From Limnovirga sp038203525 (GTDB taxonomy: Bacteria > Bacteroidota > Bacteroidia > Chitinophagales > Chitinophagaceae): DNA of 64,000 nt. Positions 52,245 to 60,181 of this stretch are shown here, in pieces. The notes under the pieces are model-generated. The model saw nothing but the letters and a program-made list of their open reading frames with translations. It made no database searches and had not been told where the DNA came from. The stretch's first letter is position 1. Every line of letters starts with the position of its first letter. The DNA is taken from positions 1 to 64,000 of the forward strand of contig JBBRDW010000011.1 of assembly GCA_038203525.1 (NCBI GenBank), in the 5' to 3' direction. Position numbers and translations under genes: made by a program.

Positions 52245-52910
52245 CTATTTGGAGTTAAGGTTTACTATGTTGTTTTTAATGGCGTAAATAACCAGGCCTA
52301 CCCTGGTTTTTATATTGAGTTTATCGAAAAGTGCATCGCGGTAGCCATCTACAGTGCGGGGGCTTACAAACATTTTATCGGCAATTTCCTTATAGTTTAG
52401 CTCGCTGCAGATATGGCGCAGGAAGTCTATATCGCGGTCTGATAAATTAAGCGTGGTGCGGGTTTCGGCATCATCGTCCATCTTTTGCATGGTGTGTATA
52501 AGATGGCCGGTTACCAGGTCGGAATAAAAAAAGCCTTTGGTAATAATCTCGTTTAAGGCACGCTTAAGATCGGCAGGTTCCGCATCTTTTAATATGTAAC
52601 CGCGGGCACCGCATTTAAGCATGCGAATGATAGCGCTTTCGTTATCGTACATGCTTAATGCCAGCACTTTTACTTCGGGGTGGTTTTGCTTAAGCCAGCG
52701 GGTGGTTTCGTAACCATCTTTTTTGGGCATGTTAATATCCATAAGCACCAGTTGTGGCAGGTTGGCGGGTTGCAAATTATCAATAAATTCCTGACCATTG
52801 CTCGCCTGAAAAGTTACTTTATAGCCATCAAATGTATTAATAAGGCCGGCGAGGCCATTGCGTATAAGTGCATGATCATCGGCAAGGGCTACGGAAATTT
52901 CTTTGGTCAT
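52245..52910 (-). CDS. NarL/FixJ-type response regulator
   Basis: The 221-residue protein has a receiver domain (about 1-122; the acidic pair DD at 11-12, the phosphorylatable D58 in LVLMDINMPKKDG, and LALSMYDNE) and a C-terminal LuxR-type helix-turn-helix (about 155-215; LSDRDIDFLRHICSELNYKEIADKMFVSPRTVDGYR). The frame stays open upstream to 52964, but those residues translate a family 2 repeat, so the ATG at 52910 (MTKEISVALAD) is preferred. It is the last gene of a five-gene minus-strand operon after a cognate histidine kinase. It probably binds DNA after phosphorylation; its targets are unknown. Confidence 0.92.
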   Translation of the reverse strand: MTKEISVALADDHALIRNGLAGLINTFDGYKVTFQASNGQEFIDNLQPANLPQLVLMDINMPKKDGYETTRWLKQNHPEVKVLALSMYDNESAIIRMLKCGARGYILKDAEPADLKRALNEIITKGFFYSDLVTGHLIHTMQKMDDDAETRTTLNLSDRDIDFLRHICSELNYKEIADKMFVSPRTVDGYRDALFDKLNIKTRVGLVIYAIKNNIVNLNSK

Positions 52911-52933
52911 TCCCCCATCCCCTAAAGGGGTAG
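52911..52933. repeat. Family 2 repeat between kinase and regulator genes
   Basis: TCCCCCATCCCCTAAAGGGG and then TAG abuts the regulator start at 52910. The CCCCTAAAGGGG core is a palindrome. If translation began at 52964, it would be read in frame as STPLGDGG. Confidence 0.72.
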
Positions 52934-53012
52934 ATTGAAATTGGTTTGTTATATTATTTCTCATGTTGCATTAGTTAATTGTTCGTGGCTTATGGTTGTT
53001 GATCGGTTGCAA

Positions 53013-53828
53013 TTAACCCACTTTTGGGGCTACAGGTAGTTCTATTATTGCAGTTGTTCCTTCTGCGGGCTTACTATTTATGGTTATAAAGCCGGTTATT
53101 AAAGTCATGCGGCTTAGCATATTGCGCAGGCCAAGACCATTGTTATTTTCTGCTGACTGCATGGCGGCGGTATCGAAACCTTTACCATTGTCCTGCACGG
53201 TGATGGTTAATTTTTCGGGTTGATAGTCCATTAAAATTTTTACTTCGTTTGCTTCGGCATGTTTTACAATATTGTTAAGCAGCTCCTGAACAATACGAAA
53301 AACCACCAGTTCGCGCTGACTGTCATTTTTATAAAACTCACCATCGAGTGTAAATGAAGTTTTGTACTGCCCGGTTTTTTCGAGTATTTGCAATTGCTGT
53401 TCTATTGCACCATAGAGGCCGATCTCGCTGATAAAATCGGGGTTAAGGCTGCGGGCAATATCGCGAAGATCCTGTATGGTTTTGCTTAACAGGTCTTTTG
53501 ACTCAACGAGTTTTTCTTTTATCTCGGCCGGTATGCGGCCATCAATAGTATTGATGCTGAGCTTTACAAAACTGAGTGCCTGGCCAATATTATCGTGTAT
53601 CTCCTGGCTGATATTGCGGAAAGTTTCCTCCTGAATTTCGAGACGGGTTTGGAGGAGGGTTTGGGTGAAAGTGGATTGCATGAGTTGTTTTTCCTGCTTG
53701 TATTCGTTTTTTCGTTTTTTATAAATTGATAAAAAGGTGATAAGGAAACTAACCAGCGTTATAAAAATTAATGTTATGGCCAATACTGGTATTAAAAAGT
53801 TGTTGGCATTTTCAATATTGCGGGGCAT
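53013..53828 (-). CDS. HisKA_3-type sensor histidine kinase without sensor domain
   Basis: The 271-residue protein has one N-terminal transmembrane helix (about 11-35), a short coiled coil, the HisKA_3 dimerisation helix with H78 in SQEIHDNIGQALSFVKL, and a HATPase domain (N box LLNNIVKHAEA, DNGKGFD, GLGLRNM). No extracellular or PAS sensor domain exists. The 7-TM gene upstream stops only 1 bp before its ATG, so signal reception may be done by that protein (inference). It pairs with the NarL-type regulator downstream. Bacteroidota have many kinases of this compact form. Confidence 0.9.
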   Translation of the reverse strand: MPRNIENANNFLIPVLAITLIFITLVSFLITFLSIYKKRKNEYKQEKQLMQSTFTQTLLQTRLEIQEETFRNISQEIHDNIGQALSFVKLSINTIDGRIPAEIKEKLVESKDLLSKTIQDLRDIARSLNPDFISEIGLYGAIEQQLQILEKTGQYKTSFTLDGEFYKNDSQRELVVFRIVQELLNNIVKHAEANEVKILMDYQPEKLTITVQDNGKGFDTAAMQSAENNNGLGLRNMLSRMTLITGFITINSKPAEGTTAIIELPVAPKVG

Positions 53829-53829
53829 A

Positions 53830-54507
53830 TCAATTTGAATTAAGTATTTTCCTTTTCAAGTTAACAACCTTTATGTCCTTGATTATACCAATTGTAAACA
53901 TTACATACATATTTATATTGAAAATACTATGTATAATTTTTTTAATAGCCTTATTAATATTATCTCCATTATCAAGATTATACCATAAAATAAAAATAAG
54001 GAGTGTACATACTGAATAGAAAAGAATTCCAATTGTGTACCAAAAAAAAGGCGTTTTGAAATTGAACAAAAAAGGCTTATCCAATTCGTATTGTTCCAGC
54101 AAAAAAAGCATAATCCATACTGTATAAATAAAATTATTAAGGCTTGCAAGTTCACTGATAAACGTTTCTATTCCTAGGTCGTAAAAGCTGAAAGCCACTA
54201 TAACAGTATAAATTATACATAAAAAGGAAAAAATCGTTCTTTTATTTTTTGTAATTATTTTGTTACGAAACAAAAAGGATAGTAAAATAAATTCGCAGGG
54301 CGTATAAATATTATAGGCAATCCCCTGATAATTTTTATAGGTTACCATCTCCGGCAAATCCATCATTTGGGAGATAGTGCTAAAAAAAACTATAGCCAAA
54401 ACAAATAAGGAATCCCTTGAAAGTTTGCGGTGCCATATCATACCTACAATGAATGGCACCGCAACACTCCAGATTGAGATGTAGTTTAAAATTTCTGGGA
54501 TAGTCAA
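53830..54507 (-). CDS. Seven-TM membrane protein coupled to histidine kinase
   Basis: The 225-residue protein has seven predicted transmembrane helices (about 8-26, 32-49, 66-82, 89-108, 117-137, 150-172, 190-210) and short loops. No family was recognised. The last helix begins near IHSIFNINMYVMFTIGI and the C-terminal tail is basic (KVVNLKRKILNSN). It stops 1 bp before the histidine kinase start and begins 27 bp after the 167-residue gene, so all are one operon. Since the kinase has no sensor domain, this protein is a candidate signal receptor; that is inference from position and topology. Confidence 0.75.
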   Translation of the reverse strand: MTIPEILNYISIWSVAVPFIVGMIWHRKLSRDSLFVLAIVFFSTISQMMDLPEMVTYKNYQGIAYNIYTPCEFILLSFLFRNKIITKNKRTIFSFLCIIYTVIVAFSFYDLGIETFISELASLNNFIYTVWIMLFLLEQYELDKPFLFNFKTPFFWYTIGILFYSVCTLLIFILWYNLDNGDNINKAIKKIIHSIFNINMYVMFTIGIIKDIKVVNLKRKILNSN

Positions 54508-54534
54508 GTTATTTTTAGTCTAAATTAAGTTTAA

Positions 54535-55038
54535 TCATTTAAGTGAAAATTTAAATACTTTTTCAGCATCATTAAATTGATTTGGAAATTCTGCTATAGT
54601 TATATGAGGAGGATGTTCGTCAGCTGCCTCGGGGATACCCAGGGAATAAAAATCTTCCGATTCTTCCTCTTTCTTATATACACCTGCGACAAGAACAGTT
54701 GGTTCACCTTTAAGAAATTTTTTATCCTTATCATCCTCGGTTTGTGCGCCCAATATTACCATCAGGTAATCTGCGCTTTGCTTAGGTGCATGCTTATCAT
54801 CGGGGTCTCCATTAAAAAAGCGCATAACAAGCTCTTTTGTAAAAATAAAAGCGTTATATTCTTTACTATAATATTTTAAAGCATCCGCAAATTCTAAAGT
54901 TCCATCTTCAGCTTTTAAAGTTTCGAAATGTGCTTTGATTTGTACTCTTGCTTTATCTGTTATCTCAGTATGCTTTTGTATGAGTTTTTCAGCTTTTGCA
55001 ATATCTATTTTTTGGCCATATTCCTTTTTGTTTGTCAT
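54535..55038 (-). CDS. Unknown protein, paralogue of the next gene
   Basis: The 167-residue soluble protein has no signal peptide or membrane helix. It is a paralogue of the 174-residue protein encoded just upstream: shared segments are AFIFTKELVMRFFNGD against AYVFSKDDFLRFFDGD, ADYLMVILGAQ against ADFIMILVGAH, and DEHPP against TEHPP. The N-terminal 45 residues look helical and charged; the middle is alternating hydrophobic strands. I recognise no family. It lies in an operon with a 7-TM protein and a two-component pair, so it may act upstream of signalling or be a cytoplasmic effector. Neither has direct support. Confidence 0.75.
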   Translation of the reverse strand: MTNKKEYGQKIDIAKAEKLIQKHTEITDKARVQIKAHFETLKAEDGTLEFADALKYYSKEYNAFIFTKELVMRFFNGDPDDKHAPKQSADYLMVILGAQTEDDKDKKFLKGEPTVLVAGVYKKEEESEDFYSLGIPEAADEHPPHITIAEFPNQFNDAEKVFKFSLK

Positions 55039-55087
55039 AATTTATCTTTTTAGTTAATTATTTACTGAATAATTTTCTTGGCTATAC

Positions 55088-55612
55088 TTATTCAAAAGTT
55101 ATTTGAATAAAATCCGAATCTGCTAGTTTAACCGGTACATTTTCTACAACTTTCATTGGGGGATGCTCTGTTACTGGCATTTTCCAGTCTTTCATTGTTG
55201 TATATATTGTTGAGTCTGCGGACTCACGATTACATCCAGCAATCATTATCGCCTGATTCCCTTTTGAATAAGGAGAACTATCTACTGAATGAGCCCCGAC
55301 TAATATCATTATAAAATCAGCTTTTCCAGTACCCCCTGTTTCTGCATTTGAATCACCATCGAAAAATCGTAAAAAATCATCTTTACTAAATACATATGCA
55401 TTAGCTCCATCAGAATAACTATTTTCTACTTTTTGGAAAAAATTAAAGAAGGGTGATTCAGGCGGTTCGTCAGTTGAAATTTTTTCTAACACTTTTCTAT
55501 TCTTTTCAATAGAACCATCAATAAAAAGATTACATGTAGTTGTAATTTTAATTCTTTGCTTGATGAGCTGATTTGCTTCAGTTAATGGAATTGCTTCGCC
55601 TAGTTTGGGCAT
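55088..55612 (-). CDS. Unknown protein, paralogue of the previous gene
   Basis: The 174-residue cytoplasmic protein is the first gene of the minus-strand operon. It shares with its 167-residue neighbour the FF(D/N)GD block near residue 87, the strand AD(F/Y)(I/L)M, the GAHSVD/GAQTED turn and the EHPP motif near 150, but is otherwise diverged, so the duplication is old. The conserved FFxGD and EHPP may be functional sites. No known fold is recognised. It faces the plus-strand gene at 55866 across about 250 bp; that gap holds a leader RNA motif on the other side. Confidence 0.75.
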   Translation of the reverse strand: MPKLGEAIPLTEANQLIKQRIKITTTCNLFIDGSIEKNRKVLEKISTDEPPESPFFNFFQKVENSYSDGANAYVFSKDDFLRFFDGDSNAETGGTGKADFIMILVGAHSVDSSPYSKGNQAIMIAGCNRESADSTIYTTMKDWKMPVTEHPPMKVVENVPVKLADSDFIQITFE

Positions 55613-55810
55613 AAAATAATTTTTAAAAGTTTTTAAATAATTGATTTTGAAATTTACTTAATTATAAATTCTTCTGCAAGGTCTTTTTTAAAAATAATAT
55701 TGCCTACCGTGTTTTCACCATTTTATTACCGTTAAATCACCCAAATAATCAGGGCTATTAAACCCAGCACTCCTGCCATCTATAAAAATATTTTTACAGC
55801 ATCAAAACAA

Positions 55811-55846
55811 AAAACCCGTAAGCCGAAAAGGGTAAAAAGAGTAGGC
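55811..55846 (+). ncRNA. Repeated 36-nt leader motif, copy 1 (pseudoknot-capable)
   Basis: AAAACCCGTAAGCCGAAAAG, then GGTAAAAAGAGTAGGC, lies 19 nt before the ATG at 55866. It is 33/36 identical, with no gaps, to the copy at 56486. ACCC (55814-55817) can pair with GGGT (55830-55833), and GCC (55822-55824) with GGC (55844-55846). These two stems interleave, as in an H-type pseudoknot. The ligand or function is unknown. Confidence 0.6.
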
Positions 55847-55865
55847 GCAATTAAAAATAAAAATT

Positions 55866-56369
55866 ATGAAAAGATTATTCCTGGAAGCCGGTGAGGCTGT
55901 TACAGATGAACTAGCAGCGTATGTTGCAGTTCAGGCAAACACATTGTCTTTACAAGATGATGATAGCATTGATATGTACACTGATGAAGAGCTTTCTAAC
56001 CCGGATGCAACTGAATACCTGGATAATGAACAGGATGAGGTTACAGATGAAATCGCAAGTGTTTTCGGTTTTGAAAGCAGCAGGCTAAGTACGCATTTCA
56101 AATCTTTGGGAATTGATGCCGCAGCAAGCCCACAACTACGAATAAGGCTTTTTCGGTGGAGAAAGTTAAAGGAAAGGATCAGGAAAATTATTTGTGCAAT
56201 CCTTGCTGAAGCAGGAGGGGGTGATTTGGATTGGAAAGATATTATAAAAAAAGCGCTTACTGCTTTAATACCAACTTTTATCGCTGGTATACCCGGATTT
56301 ATTGTTGCAATAATAATTGGTTTCTCAGCAAAGGCTATAAAAAATGGTGTAGGTAACCTTTGTTCATAA
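55866..56369 (+). CDS. Unknown small protein with C-terminal hydrophobic segment
   Basis: The 167-residue protein starts MKRLFLEAGEAVTDELAAYV, has a strongly acidic middle (about 28-62), then a basic stretch (RIRLFRWRKLKERIRK near 93-110), and ends with a Gly/Ile/Ala-rich hydrophobic segment (about 130-158). No family was recognised and no signal peptide was seen. The acidic leader, basic middle and hydrophobic glycine-rich tail recall processed membrane-active peptides, but this is speculation. The gene has a pseudoknot-capable leader shared with the gene at 56545 and its own terminator. Confidence 0.65.
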   Translation: MKRLFLEAGEAVTDELAAYVAVQANTLSLQDDDSIDMYTDEELSNPDATEYLDNEQDEVTDEIASVFGFESSRLSTHFKSLGIDAAASPQLRIRLFRWRKLKERIRKIICAILAEAGGGDLDWKDIIKKALTALIPTFIAGIPGFIVAIIIGFSAKAIKNGVGNLCS

Positions 56370-56422
56370 ATACAATGCCCATTTCCTGAAACCAGAAACC
56401 GAAGCTTTATTACAATTCCATA

Positions 56423-56455
56423 AATATTTCCCCATGATTAGGGTGGGGAAATATT
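56423..56455 (+). terminator. Hairpin after the 167-residue gene
   Basis: AATATTTCCCCA (56423-56434) pairs with TGGGGAAATATT (56444-56455), a perfect 12-bp stem with a 9-nt loop and a U-rich but interrupted tail. It ends about 30 nt before leader copy 2, so the next gene is transcribed separately. Confidence 0.7.
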
Positions 56456-56485
56456 ATTTCGTTGTTTAAAGTCTTTAGCTCTATT

Positions 56486-56521
56486 AAAACCCGCACGCCG
56501 AAAAGGGTAAACAGAGTAGGC
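56486..56521 (+). ncRNA. Repeated 36-nt leader motif, copy 2
   Basis: AAAACCCGCACGCCGAAAAG, then GGTAAACAGAGTAGGC, lies 23 nt before the ATG at 56545. It differs from copy 1 at only three positions, all in predicted unpaired stretches. ACCC/GGGT and GCC/GGC stems are intact. DNA upstream of the two copies is not similar. Confidence 0.6.
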
Positions 56522-56544
56522 ATTAAAAATAAAATTTACAAAAA

Positions 56545-57582
56545 ATGAAAACAAGAATTTTTACGCTTCTTGCGTTGGCAACAATGGTATTAAGTACCCA
56601 AAATGCAAATGCCAAAATACGCCGGGTAGGTTATTGGGGTGTGGCAATTGCCAACACAGATTATACAGACCTGCAAAGCGCACACGATGCAGCAGCAGCA
56701 GGTGATACCCTTTTATTGTTCCCCGGTAGCTGGAGTGCCAATTACAGCAAAAAATTAATAACCATTGGCTATGGTTATTTTAACGACACTTTAGCCCTTG
56801 GTACCGCTGCCAATGCAGGATTGCAAAATATTAAAGGCACACTTAATTGTGCTGTTTACCTCTATGCAGGAAGCAATAACTGCGTTTTTGAAGGTATTGA
56901 TGGCGCTAACATTTCTCCATATTATTTCGAAACAGTAAGTAATATTACCATACGCCGCTGCAAGGGTTATGTTTATTTTAATAATGCAGTTTGCAATAAC
57001 TGGTTAATTACCCAGTCAGTGATTGATAATATGAGCTTTTATTGGGGTGGCGGTACACCTACCAATCTAAATGTAAACAATTGCTTTGTGGGTTTATTAG
57101 GCCTTGCAGCTGGCAGCGGCATTTCCCAAACCGGGCAGTTTACCAACAATATCATTTATAGTTATACTAACGCTGAATTTGGCAATGGTTCTTTTATTTT
57201 AAAAAATAATATTTTTCTTGGTTATCACGGTGCAGATGCTAATTGTATTTACCAGAATAATGTGTTTAATACAGACTATGGTGCTGCTCCGGCTGGTAAT
57301 GGAAATATTGGTGTAACCGGCACAGTAATGGAATCAAATGTATTTGTAGGCTATATCACGCAAGGCACTTACAGCTACGATGCACGTTATGTCTTAAAAC
57401 CCGGCAGCCCTGCAATAGGTGCAGGTGTGGGCGGAGTAGATTGTGGTATGTTTGGCGGCATCAACCCTTACAAACTCAGCGGCATGCCACGCATTCCGGC
57501 TATTTATAAATTAACCGCGCCATCTACCATAACAAGTACTAACCCTTATACCATTACGCTTAGTGTAAGGAGTAATAATTAA
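56545..57582 (+). CDS. Secreted beta-helix-like protein
   Basis: The 345-residue protein has a signal peptide (ending near ANAK). The rest has repeated Asn/Gly/Val/Phe-rich strands of 20-25 residues (NNCVFEGIDGANI, NITIRRCKGYVYF, NLNVNNCFVGLL, SFILKNNIFLGY), the pattern of right-handed parallel beta-helix proteins such as pectate-lyase-like or adhesin-like exoproteins. The DLQSAHDAAAAGDTLLLFPG start resembles the family's N-cap. No catalytic site or Por-type C-terminal domain was recognised. It has the same 36-nt leader as the preceding unknown gene. Confidence 0.75.
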   Translation: MKTRIFTLLALATMVLSTQNANAKIRRVGYWGVAIANTDYTDLQSAHDAAAAGDTLLLFPGSWSANYSKKLITIGYGYFNDTLALGTAANAGLQNIKGTLNCAVYLYAGSNNCVFEGIDGANISPYYFETVSNITIRRCKGYVYFNNAVCNNWLITQSVIDNMSFYWGGGTPTNLNVNNCFVGLLGLAAGSGISQTGQFTNNIIYSYTNAEFGNGSFILKNNIFLGYHGADANCIYQNNVFNTDYGAAPAGNGNIGVTGTVMESNVFVGYITQGTYSYDARYVLKPGSPAIGAGVGGVDCGMFGGINPYKLSGMPRIPAIYKLTAPSTITSTNPYTITLSVRSNN

Positions 57583-57700
57583 ACTGTCTTGAACCTGGAT
57601 TTTGAGGATTATTGGGATTGCAGGGAGAATAATAGCGCTTATTTTTTATTATTACTGCACATAAATGGAGCCCTGTATTTGCCGCCACAAAGGACGAAAC

Positions 57701-57759
57701 CTGAAGAGTGCGACGCAAAAGGAGCTTCCTACCTGTTCCAAAAGCCGGGCTCAAAAAAA
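57701..57759. repeat. Truncated family 1 right arm
   Basis: AAGAGTGCGACGCAA (57704-57718) is followed by AAGGAGCTTCC and AAAAGCCGGGCTCAAAAAAA. The GTAC start of the core is lost, but the outer terminus is intact. It lies between two exoprotein genes on the plus strand. Confidence 0.65.
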
Positions 57760-57852
57760 ACACTTCTAACCAATGGTATTTCAACACGAATTGAACAATG
57801 CCTGCGCATTTTATTGGTAAGCCAAAAACAAATGCAGCAAGCAATAAAATAA

Positions 57853-59946
57853 ATGATTATGCAACAAATTTTTAAATACCTCGCTACCTGTTTTGCGGCT
57901 GTTTTGGTGGCCTGCTGTGTATATGCCCAGCCCAATATAACAAGGGTTGAGTATTATATTGATGCAGACCCCGGCTACAACAATGCCACCGCATTAACAA
58001 TAACGGCAGGTACCAACTTAACCAACCTTGCCATTAATATAAACCCCACTACCTTATCGCAGGGGGTGCATATTCTTGGTGTAAGGGCAAAAGATGCCAA
58101 CGGTGCCTGGAGCCAGGATAACCGGTGGATATTTGCAAAACCCTTTAGCAGCGACACTACAGGCCCCGGTCCTTTACCCAATATTTCGCGGGTAGAATAT
58201 TATTTAGATACAGACCCTGGGTACGGCGCCGCTACTGCTTTAAGCATTGGCACAGGTAACAACCTGGCAAACCTTACGTTTAATATAGACCCCGCAACCT
58301 TAACCGAAGGGGTGCATGTATTGGGCGTAAGATCCAAAGATGCCAACGGTGCTTGGAGCCAGGATAACCGCTGGCTGTTTGCAAAACCTTTCGCATCAGA
58401 TACTGTGGGTGCGGGTACTGCACCCAACCTTAGCCGTGTAGAATATTATCTTGATACCGATCCCGGCTATGGCAACGGTGTGGCATTAGCCATTAACAAC
58501 GTAACCTCCTTAAATAATTTTAGCCTGCCCGTAAATATATCTACACTTGCGGCAGGCAGTCATAAACTATTCATCCGCTCTAAAGATGCCAACAAAGCCT
58601 GGAGCCAGGACAATGTTTTTGACTTTACCATTGGCACTGCCGTAAACGGCAAATCGATTGTGGTAAACAGTGTTACCAAAAAAACCTTGTGCCAAAAAGA
58701 TGGTTTTTCAGTTTCGTACCAGGCCGCCGGTACTTACAATGCAGGCAATATTTTCAACGTACAGATTAGCGATGCTGCGGGTAGTTTTACTGCACCTACA
58801 ACCATTGGCAGCTTTACAGGTACGGGTAACAGCATTGTTTCCTGCGTATTGCCACCAACAGTTACAGCAGGCAGTGCCTACAGGGTACGGGTAAGTTCTA
58901 CCAACCCCGTGGTTACGGGTATTACCGGTGCAGATGTAATTGTTATAAATGCACTGCCCGCTACACCAACCGTTTCCGCATCTGGTGCTACTACTTTCTG
59001 CGCTGGCGGTAGTGTTACACTTACATCTACAGCGGCTACTACCTACCTGTGGAGCAATGGTGCTACCACACAAAGCATTAGTACTAACGTAACGGGTAGT
59101 TATAGTGTTACCGTAAGTAATGCAAGTGGCTGTTCCGCCGCATCAACTGCTACTGCGGTAACGGTAAACCCTAACCCTGTTGCAACCATTACGGCAGGTG
59201 GCGGTGTTACCAATCTTTGCCCCGGTACAACGGTTACGCTTACCGCATCTGCTGCTACCAGTTATTTATGGAGCAATGGGGCAACTACGCCATCTATCAC
59301 GGTAACTGCAGCAGGCTCTTACAGCGTTACAGTAACCAATGCAACTAATTGCAGCAATACTTCTGCGGCAACAGTTGTTAGCTATTCAAGCTGCCCTGTA
59401 CCTACAGGTTTAAAAGCAACGGTGACCTCCTCAACCGGTGCAACTTTAAAATATAAAGCCGCCTCTTGTGCAGCACAATACCAACTACAGTACAGGAAGA
59501 TTAGCACGGCAACATGGACGACTGTAACCGTTACCGGCCTAAGCTATAAAGCTAAAAACCTGTTGCCTTCAACAAGCTATGAATGGCAGGTAGCAACGGT
59601 TTGCCAGGTAAGCCCGCAAATATTAAGTGCCTATAAAGCGGGCACCAATTTTACCACCACAGCAAGCCCCAATGCAACTTTTGCCGCAGCAAAAGCTGTG
59701 GAGGATGTCTTTAATGCAATGGTATTTCCCAACCCCGCAAAAAGCAGTGCTACCTTACAAATTAGCGGCGCAAACGAAGGGGTAACCGTAAACCTAACCG
59801 ATGTTACGGGAAAAGTTTTGTGGCAAAGCCAGCATACACAGGAAACGCAGTTAAAAATTCCTGTAGATAAACTTGCTGCTGGCGTTTACATTGTAAGCGT
59901 TAACAATGGCAAAGAAATAAGAACCTTGAAATTAATAAAAGAATAA
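57853..59946 (+). CDS. Repeat-rich T9SS cargo protein
   Basis: The 697-residue protein has a signal peptide (ending near VYAQP). Three repeats of about 85 residues follow, each with RVEYY(I/L)D(A/T)DPGY and GVRxKDANGAWSQDNRW. Two Ig-like SprB-type repeats come next (about 375-515; SVTLTSTAATTYLWSNGATTQS and NLCPGTTVTLTASAATSYLWSNGAT), then a fibronectin-III-like domain (about 517-615) and a Por-type secretion domain (about 635-697; MVFPNPAKSSATLQI, LAAGVYIVSV). It should be exported by the type IX system and may be an adhesin or motility partner. A strong terminator follows. A second ATG at 57859 is possible. Confidence 0.9.
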   Translation: MIMQQIFKYLATCFAAVLVACCVYAQPNITRVEYYIDADPGYNNATALTITAGTNLTNLAININPTTLSQGVHILGVRAKDANGAWSQDNRWIFAKPFSSDTTGPGPLPNISRVEYYLDTDPGYGAATALSIGTGNNLANLTFNIDPATLTEGVHVLGVRSKDANGAWSQDNRWLFAKPFASDTVGAGTAPNLSRVEYYLDTDPGYGNGVALAINNVTSLNNFSLPVNISTLAAGSHKLFIRSKDANKAWSQDNVFDFTIGTAVNGKSIVVNSVTKKTLCQKDGFSVSYQAAGTYNAGNIFNVQISDAAGSFTAPTTIGSFTGTGNSIVSCVLPPTVTAGSAYRVRVSSTNPVVTGITGADVIVINALPATPTVSASGATTFCAGGSVTLTSTAATTYLWSNGATTQSISTNVTGSYSVTVSNASGCSAASTATAVTVNPNPVATITAGGGVTNLCPGTTVTLTASAATSYLWSNGATTPSITVTAAGSYSVTVTNATNCSNTSAATVVSYSSCPVPTGLKATVTSSTGATLKYKAASCAAQYQLQYRKISTATWTTVTVTGLSYKAKNLLPSTSYEWQVATVCQVSPQILSAYKAGTNFTTTASPNATFAAAKAVEDVFNAMVFPNPAKSSATLQISGANEGVTVNLTDVTGKVLWQSQHTQETQLKIPVDKLAAGVYIVSVNNGKEIRTLKLIKE

Positions 59947-59968
59947 GCAACCCTTTGATCCTCCTCCC

Positions 59969-60003
59969 AACCATGAAGGTGTCAAAGCCTTCATGGTTTT
60001 TTA
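59969..60003 (+). terminator. Terminator of the T9SS cargo gene
   Basis: AACCATGAAGG (59969-59979) pairs with CCTTCATGGTT (59988-59998) around an 8-nt loop, followed by a T-run. It lies 22 nt after the stop at 59946. Confidence 0.85.
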
Positions 60004-60030
60004 TAGCTGTAATAAGTACAATGAAATTTT

Positions 60031-60085
60031 TTTGGGTACCAGCTAAATTACTGGTGGCATCGCCGGTTGTGTCACTCTCTTGTAC
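60031..60085. repeat. Family 1 left arm, variant B core (X end)
   Basis: TTTGGGTACCAGC, the X segment GGTGGCATCGCCG and GTTGTGTCACTCTCTTGTAC (60066-60085) form the arm. No right arm was found before the palindrome array. Confidence 0.75.
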
Positions 60086-60181
60086 TTTGGGTAATACTAT
60101 TCGGCAGGGTGCAGCAGGTTTAGTTTCCATGGAACCTGTTTGTGCAATTTTATGACACAAACCTGTTCAGTTAGGTTAAGC

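Noticed and set aside
53641..53675. Possible family 2 repeat (GGTTTGGAGGAGGGTTTGGG) inside the histidine kinase gene
   Set aside because: On the minus strand it encodes QTLLQTRLEIQEE, the normal conserved pre-H-box helix of this kinase type, so there is no inserted peptide. The likeness is by chance.
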